Shown piece by piece: positions 10,054-22,308 of a stretch of 64,000 nucleotides of DNA (within the stretch, counting starts at the first letter, position 1; every line of letters begins with the position of its first letter). Position numbers and translations under genes: made by a program. Source of the stretch: Thermogemmatispora onikobensis (GTDB taxonomy: Bacteria; Chloroflexota; Ktedonobacteria; Ktedonobacterales; Ktedonobacteraceae); the NCBI RefSeq assembly GCF_001748285.1, contig NZ_BDGT01000024.1, forward strand, positions 22,815-86,814. Reading direction: 5' to 3'. Below the pieces are notes generated by a model. It did no database searches and was not told where the DNA came from. It was given only the letters and a program-made list of their open reading frames with translations.

Positions 10054-11082
10054 ATGATTCTCACACAAGCACCATCTAGTGGGCCAGATGCTGATCAGCA
10101 AAGGGGGCCGTTCCGGTCTGCTCGCCCTCGTAGGTTCAGTGTACTGCGGCCACTACTGGCGCTACTACTCGCCGGCTTCCTGCTCATGCTGACCAGCGCA
10201 GCTGCCCTGGCCGATAGCGTGACCATCAGTGATGGGGCCGGCGTTCTTGATAAAGGTCGCGTCCAAAGCGAAGCGGCAAAACTGCCCTACCCCATCGCTA
10301 TCTATACGACCAACTCCTTCACTGGCAGCCAGTCCGACTTTGAGGCGCGCACACAAAGCCATGTCACCAACTCGCGTCTCATTGTCATTGCTATCGATAC
10401 TGTTCATCACTGGATGTACATCAAGTCTGGCTCGCAGGTGCCGCTTTCCAACAGCGCCGCCCAAGACGCCTACAATGCCTTCAAAGACAACTACAACAAT
10501 GGGGACTATACCGGGGCCACGCTAGCGGCGATTCGCTCGCTAGAGGACTCGCTGGCAGCGGCGCGTAGCGGTGAAGGAGGCTCACCAGCCAGCTCCGGGG
10601 CTGGCGGTCTCCTATCGGGGGGTCTGGGCACGCTCTGCTGTCTTGGTCTGTTGGTCTTGATCATCGGGGGAATCATCTTCGCTGTCGTCCGGCGGCGCTC
10701 TGGCCAGAGCTGGGGTTGGGGGCGCAGGAATGTCCCCTACGAACCGACGCCTCCCGGGGGCTACCCGTACCAGGGTCCCTATCAGGGAGGGTATCCTCCT
10801 AACTATTACCCACCCAACCAGGGCGGGGGCATGAATCCCTGGGCTGCCGGTGGCCTCGGTGCCCTCGGTGGCGGCCTGATTGGCTACGAGCTTGGCAAGA
10901 TGGCTGGTGAGGGAGAGGCCCAACATCATGAAGCTGGCTTCGCCGGTGATCCCGGCCCGGGTGGGGGCGGAGACTTTGGGGGCGGCGGAGACTTCGGTGG
11001 AGGAGCTGGCGGAGACTTTGGGGGCGGTGGAGACTTTGGGGGCGGTGGAGACTTCGGCGGTGGCGATGGCGGCAGCTTCTAA
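10054..11082 (+). CDS. Secreted/membrane TPM-domain protein, paralog with Pro/Gly-rich tail
   Basis: 342 residues from ATG 10054, chosen because AGGAGGGG lies 11 bases upstream; an in-frame ATG at 10021 lacks one. Signal peptide (LLALLLAGFLLMLTSAAALA), TPM domain about 50-165 closely similar to the preceding gene (SVTISDGAGVLD, LIVIAIDTVHHWMYIKSG), membrane helix about 185-210, then PYQGPYQGGYPPNYYPP and a GGGGDFGGGGDFG tail. Both copies have TATAAATAG about 70 bases before the start, so the promoter region was probably duplicated too. The tail chemistry differs from the Ser-rich copy 1. Function unknown; surface or envelope location is inferred. Confidence 0.75.
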   Translation: MILTQAPSSGPDADQQRGPFRSARPRRFSVLRPLLALLLAGFLLMLTSAAALADSVTISDGAGVLDKGRVQSEAAKLPYPIAIYTTNSFTGSQSDFEARTQSHVTNSRLIVIAIDTVHHWMYIKSGSQVPLSNSAAQDAYNAFKDNYNNGDYTGATLAAIRSLEDSLAAARSGEGGSPASSGAGGLLSGGLGTLCCLGLLVLIIGGIIFAVVRRRSGQSWGWGRRNVPYEPTPPGGYPYQGPYQGGYPPNYYPPNQGGGMNPWAAGGLGALGGGLIGYELGKMAGEGEAQHHEAGFAGDPGPGGGGDFGGGGDFGGGAGGDFGGGGDFGGGGDFGGGDGGSF

Positions 11083-11147
11083 ACTCTCTCTGTGCGACCC
11101 CATCTCATGAGGTCGCCCTGATCAGCGATCGGCGAACAAGCCAGAGT

Positions 11148-11184
11148 CAACAAAACAACAATAACAACAACAACAACAACAACA
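11148..11184. repeat. CAA/AAC trinucleotide run
   Basis: A mostly (AAC)n tract with one TAA interruption. On the minus strand it supplies the U-rich stretch of the atp terminator. Confidence 0.85.
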
Positions 11185-11215
11185 AAGGAGAACGCCAGCC
11201 GATGGCGTTCTCCTT
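11185..11215 (-). terminator. Bidirectional terminator at the end of the ATP synthase operon
   Basis: Perfect 12-bp stem (AAGGAGAACGCC / GGCGTTCTCCTT) with a 7-base loop. Read on the minus strand, it is followed by TTTGTTGTTGTTG, the complement of the CAA run at 11148-11184, giving a U-rich tail. It closes the minus-strand atp operon 100 bases past atpC and may also stop plus-strand transcripts from the TPM genes. Confidence 0.75.
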
Positions 11216-11313
11216 GTGCTTAAGGACAACGTCCTTGTCTACGAGCGGCTTCCGCTGACACAGCACCTTGATGAAGGTGAAGGGCCAGCGCTCCCAGATG
11301 AAGCGGAAGAGGG

Positions 11314-11766
11314 CTACTCTTCCTCGCCTGTGCTCGGGCGAATACGCCGGGTATGGCGGCGACGCGCTAGCTCTGCCACGCGCAGGCGGCTCACCGCCTG
11401 CTCCAAGGCCGCCTGTAGCTCGGCGCGCTCCACATCCGTCTGCGCCTGCTCCAGACGCTCCAGGGCCTGGCGGCGGGCCTCCTGAGCACGGGCCTCATCG
11501 ATCTCCTCAGCGTGCTCAGCGGCATCGGCCAGCACCGTCACCTGATCCTCGAAGACCTCCAGGAAGCCGCCGGAGACGAAGATCGGCTCCTCGGCCTCTC
11601 CCAGACGGATCAGCAGCTCGCCCGGTGCCAGCACTGCCAGGAGCGGCGCATGGCGCGGCAGAATGCCCAGGCGTCCTTCCGTGCCCGGAGCATTCACCTG
11701 GTCCGCCTCTCCACTGTAGAGCGCCCGCTCGGCGGTCACCACCTCAACGTGCAGTCTTCCAGCCAT
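11314..11766 (-). CDS. atpC: F1F0 ATP synthase subunit epsilon
   Basis: 150 residues; central-stalk subunit that couples and inhibits F1. It starts MAGRLHVEVVTAERALYSGEADQV, the epsilon beta-sandwich signature, with GILPRHAPLLAVLAPGEL. The C-terminal part (about 90-140) is the two-helix inhibitory domain, rich in Glu/Arg/Ala, followed by an RHTRR tail. Last gene of the operon, one base after atpD. Confidence 0.95.
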   Translation of the reverse strand: MAGRLHVEVVTAERALYSGEADQVNAPGTEGRLGILPRHAPLLAVLAPGELLIRLGEAEEPIFVSGGFLEVFEDQVTVLADAAEHAEEIDEARAQEARRQALERLEQAQTDVERAELQAALEQAVSRLRVAELARRRHTRRIRPSTGEEE

Positions 11767-11767
11767 A

Positions 11768-13407
<1,640 letters not shown>

Positions 13408-14304
13408 CTACAGCTCGCCTGCGCCGGCCACCACCTCAAGAATCTGCGTCGTAATGCTGGCCTGGCGGGCCTTGTTGTAGGCCAGCGTCAAATCATCGAC
13501 CAGCTCGTTGGCATTGTCGGTAGCGTTCTTCATCGCCACCATACGTGCCGACTCCTCGCTTGCCCGCGCCTCAAGCAAGGCCAGATAGACCTGGACATCC
13601 ACATAGCGCGGCAGCAAAGCCTCGAAGATGGCCCCCGGGTCCGGCTCGTAGATATAGTCAATGCGCTGACGCTCGCTGCTCCCCTCACTTCGCGGCGGCT
13701 GCACCGGCAGCAGCTGGATCGCCACCGGCTGCTGCGAGGTCGTGCTCACAAAGCGGGCGTAGACCAGGTAGACGACGTCCACCTCGCCGCTCAGGAACGC
13801 ATCCATTGCCACCTGAGCCACCGCCGACGCATCGTTCATCGAAGGGTTATCACTCAGCTGTGTAAACTCGGCCAGCAAGTGCTGCTGCGTCCGCACAACG
13901 AAGTCGCGCCCCTTGCGGCCAATAGCCACGAATGAGACAGCCGGACGCTGTCCCTCGGCCCGCTGCACCTCTTCCTGAATCTCCAGCGCCGTCGAAGCCG
14001 CTTTACGGTTAATATTGCTCGGCAGCGCGCCGCAGAAGCCGCGGTTAGGCGAGATCACAATGAGGCCGACACGCTTCACCGGACGGCTGCGTAGCAAGGC
14101 CAGCTCACTGCCCAGATCCTCGCCGGCCACCGTCGCCAGGCGTGACACCAGCTCTCGAATCTGCTCCGCATAAGGGCGCGCCCGCTGGACCCGCTCCTGC
14201 GCGCGCCGCATGCGGCTGCTGGCGATCATCTGGAAGGTGCGCGTAATCTGAGCAATATTCTTGACCGTCCTGATGCGCCGCCGAATCTCGCGGGTTGATG
14301 GCAT
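13408..14304 (-). CDS. atpG: F1F0 ATP synthase subunit gamma
   Basis: Rotor shaft of F1, 298 residues. N-terminus MPSTREIRRRIRTVKNIAQITRTFQMIASSRM carries the coiled-coil helix signature, split here around ITRTFQMIA. The middle has SPNRGFCGALPSNI, and the C-terminus ATDNANELVDDLTLAYNKARQASITTQI-type helix ends in VVAGAGEL. Preceded by TAGGAGGCGGAGAG ahead of the ATG. Confidence 0.96.
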   Translation of the reverse strand: MPSTREIRRRIRTVKNIAQITRTFQMIASSRMRRAQERVQRARPYAEQIRELVSRLATVAGEDLGSELALLRSRPVKRVGLIVISPNRGFCGALPSNINRKAASTALEIQEEVQRAEGQRPAVSFVAIGRKGRDFVVRTQQHLLAEFTQLSDNPSMNDASAVAQVAMDAFLSGEVDVVYLVYARFVSTTSQQPVAIQLLPVQPPRSEGSSERQRIDYIYEPDPGAIFEALLPRYVDVQVYLALLEARASEESARMVAMKNATDNANELVDDLTLAYNKARQASITTQILEVVAGAGEL

Positions 14305-14321
14305 AGCTCTCCGCCTCCTAG

Positions 14322-15884
<1,563 letters not shown>

Positions 15885-16324
15885 CGTCTTTCCTCCTCAG
15901 GTAGTCTCTCCTCGCCATAGAGGCCAGCCGGAACAAGGAGCCGATCCACGCAGACGCCGAATCACAAAGCGAAGCGGCCTGCGTGCACAGGCCAGCCCGG
16001 CATAAGCCTGCTGTGCCGGCCTCAGACTAAGAGGACGGCGGGCAACAACAAGGCGGACCAGTAGACAGCAGGGCAGCCGGCCCGTTACGGACGAGAGCGA
16101 GCGATGGGCAAAACGCTAAAGTACAGATTCACCAACTGGCGAACGAGAAGCAAACGAGTAAACAAACAGACAAAAGAGCAACGGCCAACAACCAGAGAGT
16201 TGAGGAGCCGACGCCTCAACTCGCAGCCAACGGGCCTCACTGCCTGCAGCGCTCCAGTCAGAGTCAGCCGGGCCAGGGCAGGCAGGCAGGCAGACAAGAA
16301 GACAAGGCTGATCCGATTCCTGCT
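15885..16324 (-). other. Long atpH-atpA spacer with hairpin
   Basis: 440 bases with no supported gene. At 16197-16222 there is a perfect 9-bp hairpin (GAGTTGAGG / CCTCAACTC, 8-base loop). On the minus strand it is followed by T-rich DNA with TTTTG and TTTG runs. It could be an attenuator, an RNA-processing site or a partial terminator separating F0 from F1 genes. The rest is GC-rich with CAG/GCAGG runs. Confidence 0.6.
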
Positions 16325-16969
16325 CTACTGAGTGCGTGTCGGCTCAGGGCGGTCCCTGGCTGGTGGATCGTTGACCGTCGCCAATTCGGCGGGCAATTCC
16401 AGCGAAGCCAGCAGTTCAGAGCTATGGGCGGCAGTCTCCTGCAGCAAGCGCTGCTGAAGGGTAGCCAGCCGATGCTGGACGCTGGCATCGATGACCTCAT
16501 CGCCGACGCGGGCGATGATCCCTCCCAGAATCTCCGGCTCGACCTTTGTCTGCAGGATAATCTCTTTTCCAGTTCTTCGCTCTAACGCCTGCTTCACACG
16601 CTGAAGCGCGGCCTCATCGAGAGGCGCCGCCGTAATCACCTCGGCGATTGCCTGGTTCTTATACCGAAGTACGAGCTGTTCGAGTTCGCGCGCAATATTC
16701 GGCATCAACTCGACCAGATTACGCTGGACCACCAGCAATGCGAGATTGAGCGACGTCGGCAGAACCCGCGACGCAAGCGCCTGACGCAGCGCCTGCTCCT
16801 TGCGCGCCAGGGGGATTTTCGGCTCGCTCAGCAGATAGGCCATCTTGCGCTGGGCAAACAATTCAGCGATGGAGCGCACTTCGTCGAGAGTGCGATCAAT
16901 CGTCTGCTGCTGCCGCGCGATAGTGAAGATAGCTTCAGCGTAGCGGCGTGCGATCGCTCCCTTAAGCAT
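16325..16969 (-). CDS. atpH: F1F0 ATP synthase subunit delta
   Basis: Peripheral-stalk subunit linking F1 to subunit b, 214 residues. N-terminal helical domain starts MLKGAIARRYAEAIFTIARQQ; the C-terminal OSCP motif is ALERRTGKEIILQTKVEPEILGGIIARVGDEVIDASV, seen in two blocks at about 130-165. The C-terminal 45 residues are a longer than usual Pro/Arg-rich tail. Start overlaps the atpF stop by one base (TAATG). Confidence 0.95.
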   Translation of the reverse strand: MLKGAIARRYAEAIFTIARQQQTIDRTLDEVRSIAELFAQRKMAYLLSEPKIPLARKEQALRQALASRVLPTSLNLALLVVQRNLVELMPNIARELEQLVLRYKNQAIAEVITAAPLDEAALQRVKQALERRTGKEIILQTKVEPEILGGIIARVGDEVIDASVQHRLATLQQRLLQETAAHSSELLASLELPAELATVNDPPARDRPEPTRTQ

Positions 16970-17496
16970 TACTGTCCCTTCGTAGCCTGGCTGGCGTTGA
17001 CGAACTCTTCAACCAGGCGGCGGTTATCACTGCTATCGACGGACTTACTGATCACTTTACCGGCGGCAGCGATTGAGAGGTTGACCACCAGGCGACTCAG
17101 GTCGGCACGAGCGCGGGCGGCCTCCTGGCGGATACGCTCAACCTGCTGCTGCTCGATCTGGCGGGCGCGCGCCAGGGCCTCCTCCTCGATGCGACGGGCC
17201 TCGCGCTCGGCGGCGCGCTGGGCGTTAGCGATGACCTCCTGGGCCTCGCGACGTGCCTCCGCCAGCAGCTGCTCTGCGCGGGCGGTGGCATTCTTCAGCT
17301 CCTCCCGCGCTCGCTCGGCGTTCTCGATGCCCTCGCGGATAATGGCGGCGCGTCTATCAAGCATGCGCTGAACAATGGGCAAAGCCCACTTGCGCAGAAG
17401 AATCAACACGATGATGAAGCTAACGAGCTGCGAGAGGAAAGCAAAGGTATTGATACCCAGGCCCTCTAGCGGACTCGCTGCGAGAATCAAAGTCAC
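16969..17496 (-). CDS. atpF: F1F0 ATP synthase subunit b
   Basis: 175 residues: one N-terminal membrane helix (about 16-36, FLSQLVSFIIVLILLRKWAL) then a long charged coiled coil (ERAREELKNATARAEQLLAEA) that forms the stator arm. GAGGGGGTCGGC precedes ATG. Between atpE and atpH, as expected. Confidence 0.95.
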   Translation of the reverse strand: MTLILAASPLEGLGINTFAFLSQLVSFIIVLILLRKWALPIVQRMLDRRAAIIREGIENAERAREELKNATARAEQLLAEARREAQEVIANAQRAAEREARRIEEEALARARQIEQQQVERIRQEAARARADLSRLVVNLSIAAAGKVISKSVDSSDNRRLVEEFVNASQATKGQ

Positions 17497-17804
17497 GCCG
17501 ACCCCCTCCTTTTTTCTTCAATCAAGGCGTGCGTTTCACGCTCTCCATACATGCGGGTAAGCCAAGGGGAGACCGATCAAAAAAATCCTCGGAACCATCG
17601 TATTCCTCGCCCGCTCCCTCGAATGGGGGAACAGCTTGCGAAGTAGTGATAGGCACGATGTGTGTTGGACATACCCGCATTGTCAGGCGCGCTACATGCG
17701 TTCGTTCCGGCAGGCGGGACGAGCAGCCCGCGAGGCACTCCGGGCGGAGCCGGGCGCCTGCTTCGGCGGGCCAGCTCGTCTTCTCCTTGCCTGTCCCTAC
17801 CAGC
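17497..17804 (-). other. atpE-atpF spacer
   Basis: 308 bases with no supported gene. It is partly AT-richer near 17570-17600 and GC-rich afterwards. No clear hairpin with a U-tract was found by eye. The overlapping small frames have no family features. Confidence 0.5.
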
Positions 17805-18319
<515 letters not shown>

Positions 18320-19258
18320 CTACGCGGCGGCCTTCTCCCCTTGTAGTACCTTCTGCTCCTCTTCGACAAGATGCTCCTCGTGAGCCTCGTGACTGGTGGT
18401 GCCGATCTCCATGAAGACCAGCGTCAGCAGGGAGAAGATCAGGGCCTGCATCACCGCGACGAAGATCTCAAAGGGAATGAAGATGATCGCGGCGACGAAT
18501 GGCAGGATGAAGGCAAACGCAGCCAGCACAAGGCTACCAGCGAAGATGTTGCCAAAGAGACGGAAGGAGAAGGAAATGATACGCGCGGCTTCGGAGATGA
18601 TCTCCAGCAGCCCGACAACAACATCGATAAGGCCCATTGGGCCTTTGCGTAGTGCTCGGAAATTGAAGTACTTTGACAGGTGCTCTTTGGCACCCAGATG
18701 GTAGAAGCCGAAGAACTGGGTTGCCCCCACCGAAAGCAGGGCCATTGCCACCGTCAGGTTAAGATCGGTGGTCGGCGGACGGAACCAGGGGATAATCAGG
18801 TTCGAAATGTTGCCAAAGAGGAAATGAATCGGCCCCAACGAGAGCGGCTGACACGAAGGCAGGAAGCCCAGGACCGGCGCGCAGTTGCCTCCCACATGGG
18901 CGACCTCCTCTCCTTTGAGCGTGCCAATGGTGTCAACACCCGGCAGCACGTCCATCAGGTTGGCGACCAGAATGAAGATGAAGAAGGAGGCGACCCACGG
19001 GAAGAAACGCGCCGCTTTCTCCTTCCGCGAGCCAACCACACCGTTGACCAGATTCACCACAAATTCGACGATCCACTCCACGAAGTTTTGAAAACCCGAG
19101 GGGATCAGCGAAGCGTTGCGTGTGCCAAAGTAGAAAAAGGCAACCAGAGCAAGAATGGTAATCCAGGTGCATAATAGCGTATTGGTTATCGGAAAGATAC
19201 CGCCTGGATTCCATATGACCTCTGGTGCCAGGGATACCTCAGGAAATTTCCAGAGCAC
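18320..19258 (-). CDS. atpB: F1F0 ATP synthase subunit a
   Basis: Proton-channel subunit, 312 residues with 5-6 membrane helices. The essential Arg is in SFSFRLFGNIFAGSL (about residue 233), followed by a hydrophobic helix pair. Other anchors are FVEWIVEFVVNLVNG and LMDVLPGV. C-terminal tail EEHLVEEEQKVLQGEKAAA is polar and longer than usual. Immediately follows the AtpZ/I-like gene. Confidence 0.95.
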   Translation of the reverse strand: MLWKFPEVSLAPEVIWNPGGIFPITNTLLCTWITILALVAFFYFGTRNASLIPSGFQNFVEWIVEFVVNLVNGVVGSRKEKAARFFPWVASFFIFILVANLMDVLPGVDTIGTLKGEEVAHVGGNCAPVLGFLPSCQPLSLGPIHFLFGNISNLIIPWFRPPTTDLNLTVAMALLSVGATQFFGFYHLGAKEHLSKYFNFRALRKGPMGLIDVVVGLLEIISEAARIISFSFRLFGNIFAGSLVLAAFAFILPFVAAIIFIPFEIFVAVMQALIFSLLTLVFMEIGTTSHEAHEEHLVEEEQKVLQGEKAAA

Positions 19259-19317
19259 TCAATATCCTCCATCCGAATCGTGCTCTGCGTGGCCCGGTCT
19301 GTCAACGTCGACGCCGT

Positions 19318-19545
19318 CTATCTCATGCTTGAGAAGAAGGTTTTAAATAAACGGTACGCGCCGTATATTCCCGTAATCAGGCCAAGCAGCAGCCCGAGAA
19401 GTATACACAACGGTGCGGTACGCAACACGCCATCCAGGTAGTGACCGAGAATGGCTCCTGCAGCAATGGGGACTGCAATCGTGAACCCCAATCCTCCCAC
19501 TGGCCCCACGATTTCCCACAGGGTGGGGGGAGGCTTCTTACTCAT
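19318..19545 (-). CDS. AtpZ/AtpI-like membrane protein
   Basis: 75 residues with two membrane helices (GLGFTIAVPIAAGAILGHYLD and LLGLLLGLITGIYGAYRLF), the AtpZ/AtpI layout. These proteins assist c-ring assembly and Mg/Ca uptake. First gene of the atp operon, just downstream of two -10 boxes. AAAAGG is nearly touching the ATG, so the ribosome site is poorly spaced. Confidence 0.82.
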   Translation of the reverse strand: MSKKPPPTLWEIVGPVGGLGFTIAVPIAAGAILGHYLDGVLRTAPLCILLGLLLGLITGIYGAYRLFKTFFSSMR

Positions 19546-19571
19546 CCTTTTGTTGTCCCGCTTGTCTCACG

Positions 19572-19620
19572 ATTATATCATACCGTGAGGATTATAGCAT
19601 AAGGCTGACTGTCTGTGCAA
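19572..19620 (-). promoter_or_regulatory. Promoter region of the ATP synthase operon
   Basis: On the minus strand: TTGCAC (19615-19620), 18 bases, TATAAT (19591-19596). A second TATAAT at 19572-19577 carries an extended -10 (TGATATAAT). Two tandem starts upstream of the first atp gene are likely. The -35 match is modest. Confidence 0.6.
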
Positions 19621-19928
19621 CGCAATGACAGCATCCCTCAAGCGCCTTCGCTCCCGGCTCGCTTCCTGTCGCAAGCCGCTCTCTCGCCTTCAGAGAGCAG
19701 GCAGCCGACAAGCCGGGCCGCCTCTTCAATTGCGTATTTCTACGGATAGCCCTGCTCAGGTCCCAGCGGCCCGGCTGCCGGGGGCCAGGGCTGCTCTGCT
19801 CTCCCCGCTCCTTGCTCTGCAGGGCCGTGTCTATTATTTATGCACTCCGGTGGTAAGTGGCCCTCTCTTGCTGGCCTGCCGGAAGAGGCTGGTCGGCAGA
19901 GCTGTGTAGCGCGGCGCGGCCCTATGCG

Positions 19929-19953
19929 GATCAGATCAGATCAGATCAGATCA
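19929..19953. repeat. GATCA pentanucleotide repeat
   Basis: Four perfect GATCA units plus a variant, at the 3' end of the response regulator gene. The repeat contributes the stop codon of that gene. Confidence 0.85.
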
Positions 19954-20634
19954 GATGAGCTTGCGCTCGCGGGCCTTGCTCGCGGCCTGGGTACGGTTAG
20001 TCACCTGCAGCTTGCTCAAGATGTTGGAAACGTGGTTTTTGACGGTACCCTCGGCCAGACAGAGTTGTTGGGCGATCTCGCGATTGCTGGCTCCCTGGGC
20101 CAGTAATCGCAGGACTTCTCGCTCGCGGGTGCTCAGCTCCTCTCTCACGCCTTCGCTGCTCTGGAGCTGGCTCTGGCTCCCTTTTTCTCGCCGGCCAAAC
20201 TCGATGAGCAGCTTGCTGGCGATACTCGGTTGAATGAACGGCTCCCCCTGAGCAACCCGGCGGATGGTGGCCGCCAGCTCTTCGGCGGGCAGGTCCTTGA
20301 GCACGTAGCCCGCCGCCCCGGCTTTGATGGACTCGAAGACGTAGTCGTCGTAGTCGAAGGTGGTCAGGATGATGATCTTTGCCTCCGGGTAGGCGCTCAA
20401 GATAGCGGCGGTTGCTTCAACCCCGCTCATGAGGGGCATCTGGATATCCATCAAGACAATGTCTGGTCCCTGACCGGCCTGTCGCAGCTCTCGGTAGCGC
20501 CTGACCGCCTCCTCGCCGTTCGCGGCCTCGCCCACAACCTCCATGCCTGGTTCCAGATCGAGAATGGTGCGCAGGCCCTGGCGCATCAGCGTCTGGTCCT
20601 CGCAGAGGAGCAGCCGGATAACTGGTGTCGACAA
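19951..20634 (-). CDS. NarL/FixJ-type response regulator, orphan
   Basis: 227 residues. Receiver domain about 5-120 with acidic pair CED (12-13), phospho-acceptor Asp63 (VLMDIQMP), Thr in ILTTFD and Lys in YVLKDLP. LuxR-type HTH about 160-220: LSTREREVLRLLAQGASN and AEGTVKNHVSNILSKL. TTG at 20634 is chosen because GGGAGG sits six bases upstream (20641-20646); the frame extends further but without a ribosome site. No histidine kinase is adjacent, so its partner is elsewhere. Confidence 0.88.
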   Translation of the reverse strand: MSTPVIRLLLCEDQTLMRQGLRTILDLEPGMEVVGEAANGEEAVRRYRELRQAGQGPDIVLMDIQMPLMSGVEATAAILSAYPEAKIIILTTFDYDDYVFESIKAGAAGYVLKDLPAEELAATIRRVAQGEPFIQPSIASKLLIEFGRREKGSQSQLQSSEGVREELSTREREVLRLLAQGASNREIAQQLCLAEGTVKNHVSNILSKLQVTNRTQAASKARERKLI

Positions 20635-21037
20635 TGCTGACCTCCCTCTTCTGTCTAGCTGGCGGCTGGCGGGGCGCTGGTGGTCGCTGCTTTTCGCTCT
20701 GATCCTTTCCACTTCCTCTCCCCTCCCTCTTCCCGGGCTGCGGCTGCGACCCCTTCCCTCTATAGGATATTCTATCTCTTCTGCTGAGAGATGAACAGTG
20801 ACATCTCTGTCGCGCGCACAAATTTTGTCGAGGCTTAACGGGTTCTTTGAGGGAATTTTACAGAGCTATAACGCTGCTGGCTGAAGATTCTCTTGAGGGG
20901 TGCTGTGGGGGGGCTGAGGGAGGGAGGGAGGGCTGGCCAGGGTCAGGGCTGATGGTTGCTCTGGTCTGCCCGCTGTGGTGAGGCGCGGGGGGAAAGAGAC
21001 GAGGACGGTGTAGAGCAGGAGACAAAGGAGGACTGCG
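20635..21037. other. Intergenic region between regulator and glycosyltransferase
   Basis: 403 bases between divergent genes. Contains the palindrome ACAAATTTTGT (20818-20828), purine- or pyrimidine-biased runs near 20910-20950, and AGGAGG before the glycosyltransferase. No promoter pair was convincing. Confidence 0.4.
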
Positions 21038-22210
21038 ATGCGGGTCGCGATTATTACTGAGAATTTCTTGCCCAAGCTGGATGGGGTGACGCGCACGCTG
21101 GCGCGACTCCTCTCTCATCTGGAGAGCAGCGGCCACCGGGCGCTCTTGTTAGGCCCGCGCTGTGGAATGCGTGAGTATGCCGGGGCGGAGATTGTGACGA
21201 CGCCTGGCCTGCCGTTGCCTTTCTACCCAGAACTCAAGTTCAACTTTTTCCGTCCTCTCTTTGTGAAGAAGCTCCAGGAGTTCCAGCCTGATGTCATCCA
21301 TGTTGTCGATCCCGTCGTGCTGGGTGCCGTGGGGGTGGCCGTGGCCAGGCTGCTGCGGCGCCCCCTTGTCTCTTCCTACCATACCAATCTCGCCGCCTAT
21401 TGTCGTCATTTTGGCTTTCCCTGGGCAACAGGCCCTATGTGGCGCTACAATCGCTTTCTGCACAATCACTGCTCTCTGACCTTCTGCCCGTCTCCTTCGA
21501 CAGCCAGGGCGTTGCGCTGTCAGGGCTTTCAGCGTGTGCGGCTCTGGCCCCGCGGTGTGGACAGCACGCTCTTTCGACCTGAGCGTCGCCGCTCTGCCCT
21601 GCGTGCTGCCTGGCTGGGTACTACTGAGGAGAAGGCAGACGAGCGCTGTGTCTTGCTCTATGTAGGGCGCATCTCCCGAGAGAAGAATCTCCTGTTGTTG
21701 GCTAACGCTTATCGTCAGCTGGATCATCGTCACTGCCATCTGGTGGTGGTTGGTGGGGGGCCGGCCATGACGGAGCTGCGCCAGGCTCTGGCCGGGCTGC
21801 CGGTCACGTTTACCGGCTATCTCACTGGCGAGGCCCTGGCGGAGGCCTATGCTTCTGCCGATGTCTTTGCCTTCCCGTCGGCCACCGAGACCTTTGGCCA
21901 GGTGGTCCTTGAAGCGATGGCCTCCGGCCTGCCAGTGGTCGCGCTGCAGGCCGAAGGGGTCTGCGATCTGGTGATCCCGCAGGAACAGGGTCTGTTGCTG
22001 GACCCCACTGGTCTTAGCCCGGAGGCCCAGGCCGCCGCCTATCGGCATTTGCTCGCTCGTCTGATCTACGAGCGAGCAACACGGGAGCGTATGCGCTCCG
22101 CAGCGCTCGCTCAGGCTGCCAGATATAGCTGGTATGAGGCGATGGAGTCGCTGCTGCGTGGCTATGAGGAAGTGATTCGGCAGAGAGAGCAGACGCTGCT
22201 GGCGGCTTGA
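21038..22210 (+). CDS. GT4 family glycosyltransferase
   Basis: 390 residues, GT-B fold. N-terminus MRVAIITENFLPKLDGVTRTL is typical of the GDP-mannose-dependent or SqdX-like lipid glycosyltransferases; YHTNLAAYCRHFGFPW follows. The C-terminal nucleotide-sugar site shows LYVGRISREKNL, VVVGGGPAMTEL and the ExxxxxxE signature in FPSATETFGQVVLEAMASGLPVV. ACAAAGGAGG precedes ATG. A PAP2-like membrane protein follows 98 bases later, suggesting lipid-linked glycan work. Exact substrate unknown. Confidence 0.88.
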   Translation: MRVAIITENFLPKLDGVTRTLARLLSHLESSGHRALLLGPRCGMREYAGAEIVTTPGLPLPFYPELKFNFFRPLFVKKLQEFQPDVIHVVDPVVLGAVGVAVARLLRRPLVSSYHTNLAAYCRHFGFPWATGPMWRYNRFLHNHCSLTFCPSPSTARALRCQGFQRVRLWPRGVDSTLFRPERRRSALRAAWLGTTEEKADERCVLLYVGRISREKNLLLLANAYRQLDHRHCHLVVVGGGPAMTELRQALAGLPVTFTGYLTGEALAEAYASADVFAFPSATETFGQVVLEAMASGLPVVALQAEGVCDLVIPQEQGLLLDPTGLSPEAQAAAYRHLLARLIYERATRERMRSAALAQAARYSWYEAMESLLRGYEEVIRQREQTLLAA

Positions 22211-22308
22211 TGGGTTCACCTGCCGAGTGGTGGGCATCCCTGAACCTGGATGGAGCGCTGCCGGCCTGTGTAGGACGCGGCATGAAGTTATAGGAAGAAA
22301 GACGCCCG

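Noticed and set aside
19929..19953. GATCA repeat as a phase-variation switch
   Set aside because: The regulator's stop codon is already formed in the first unit, so changes in copy number would not alter the protein.
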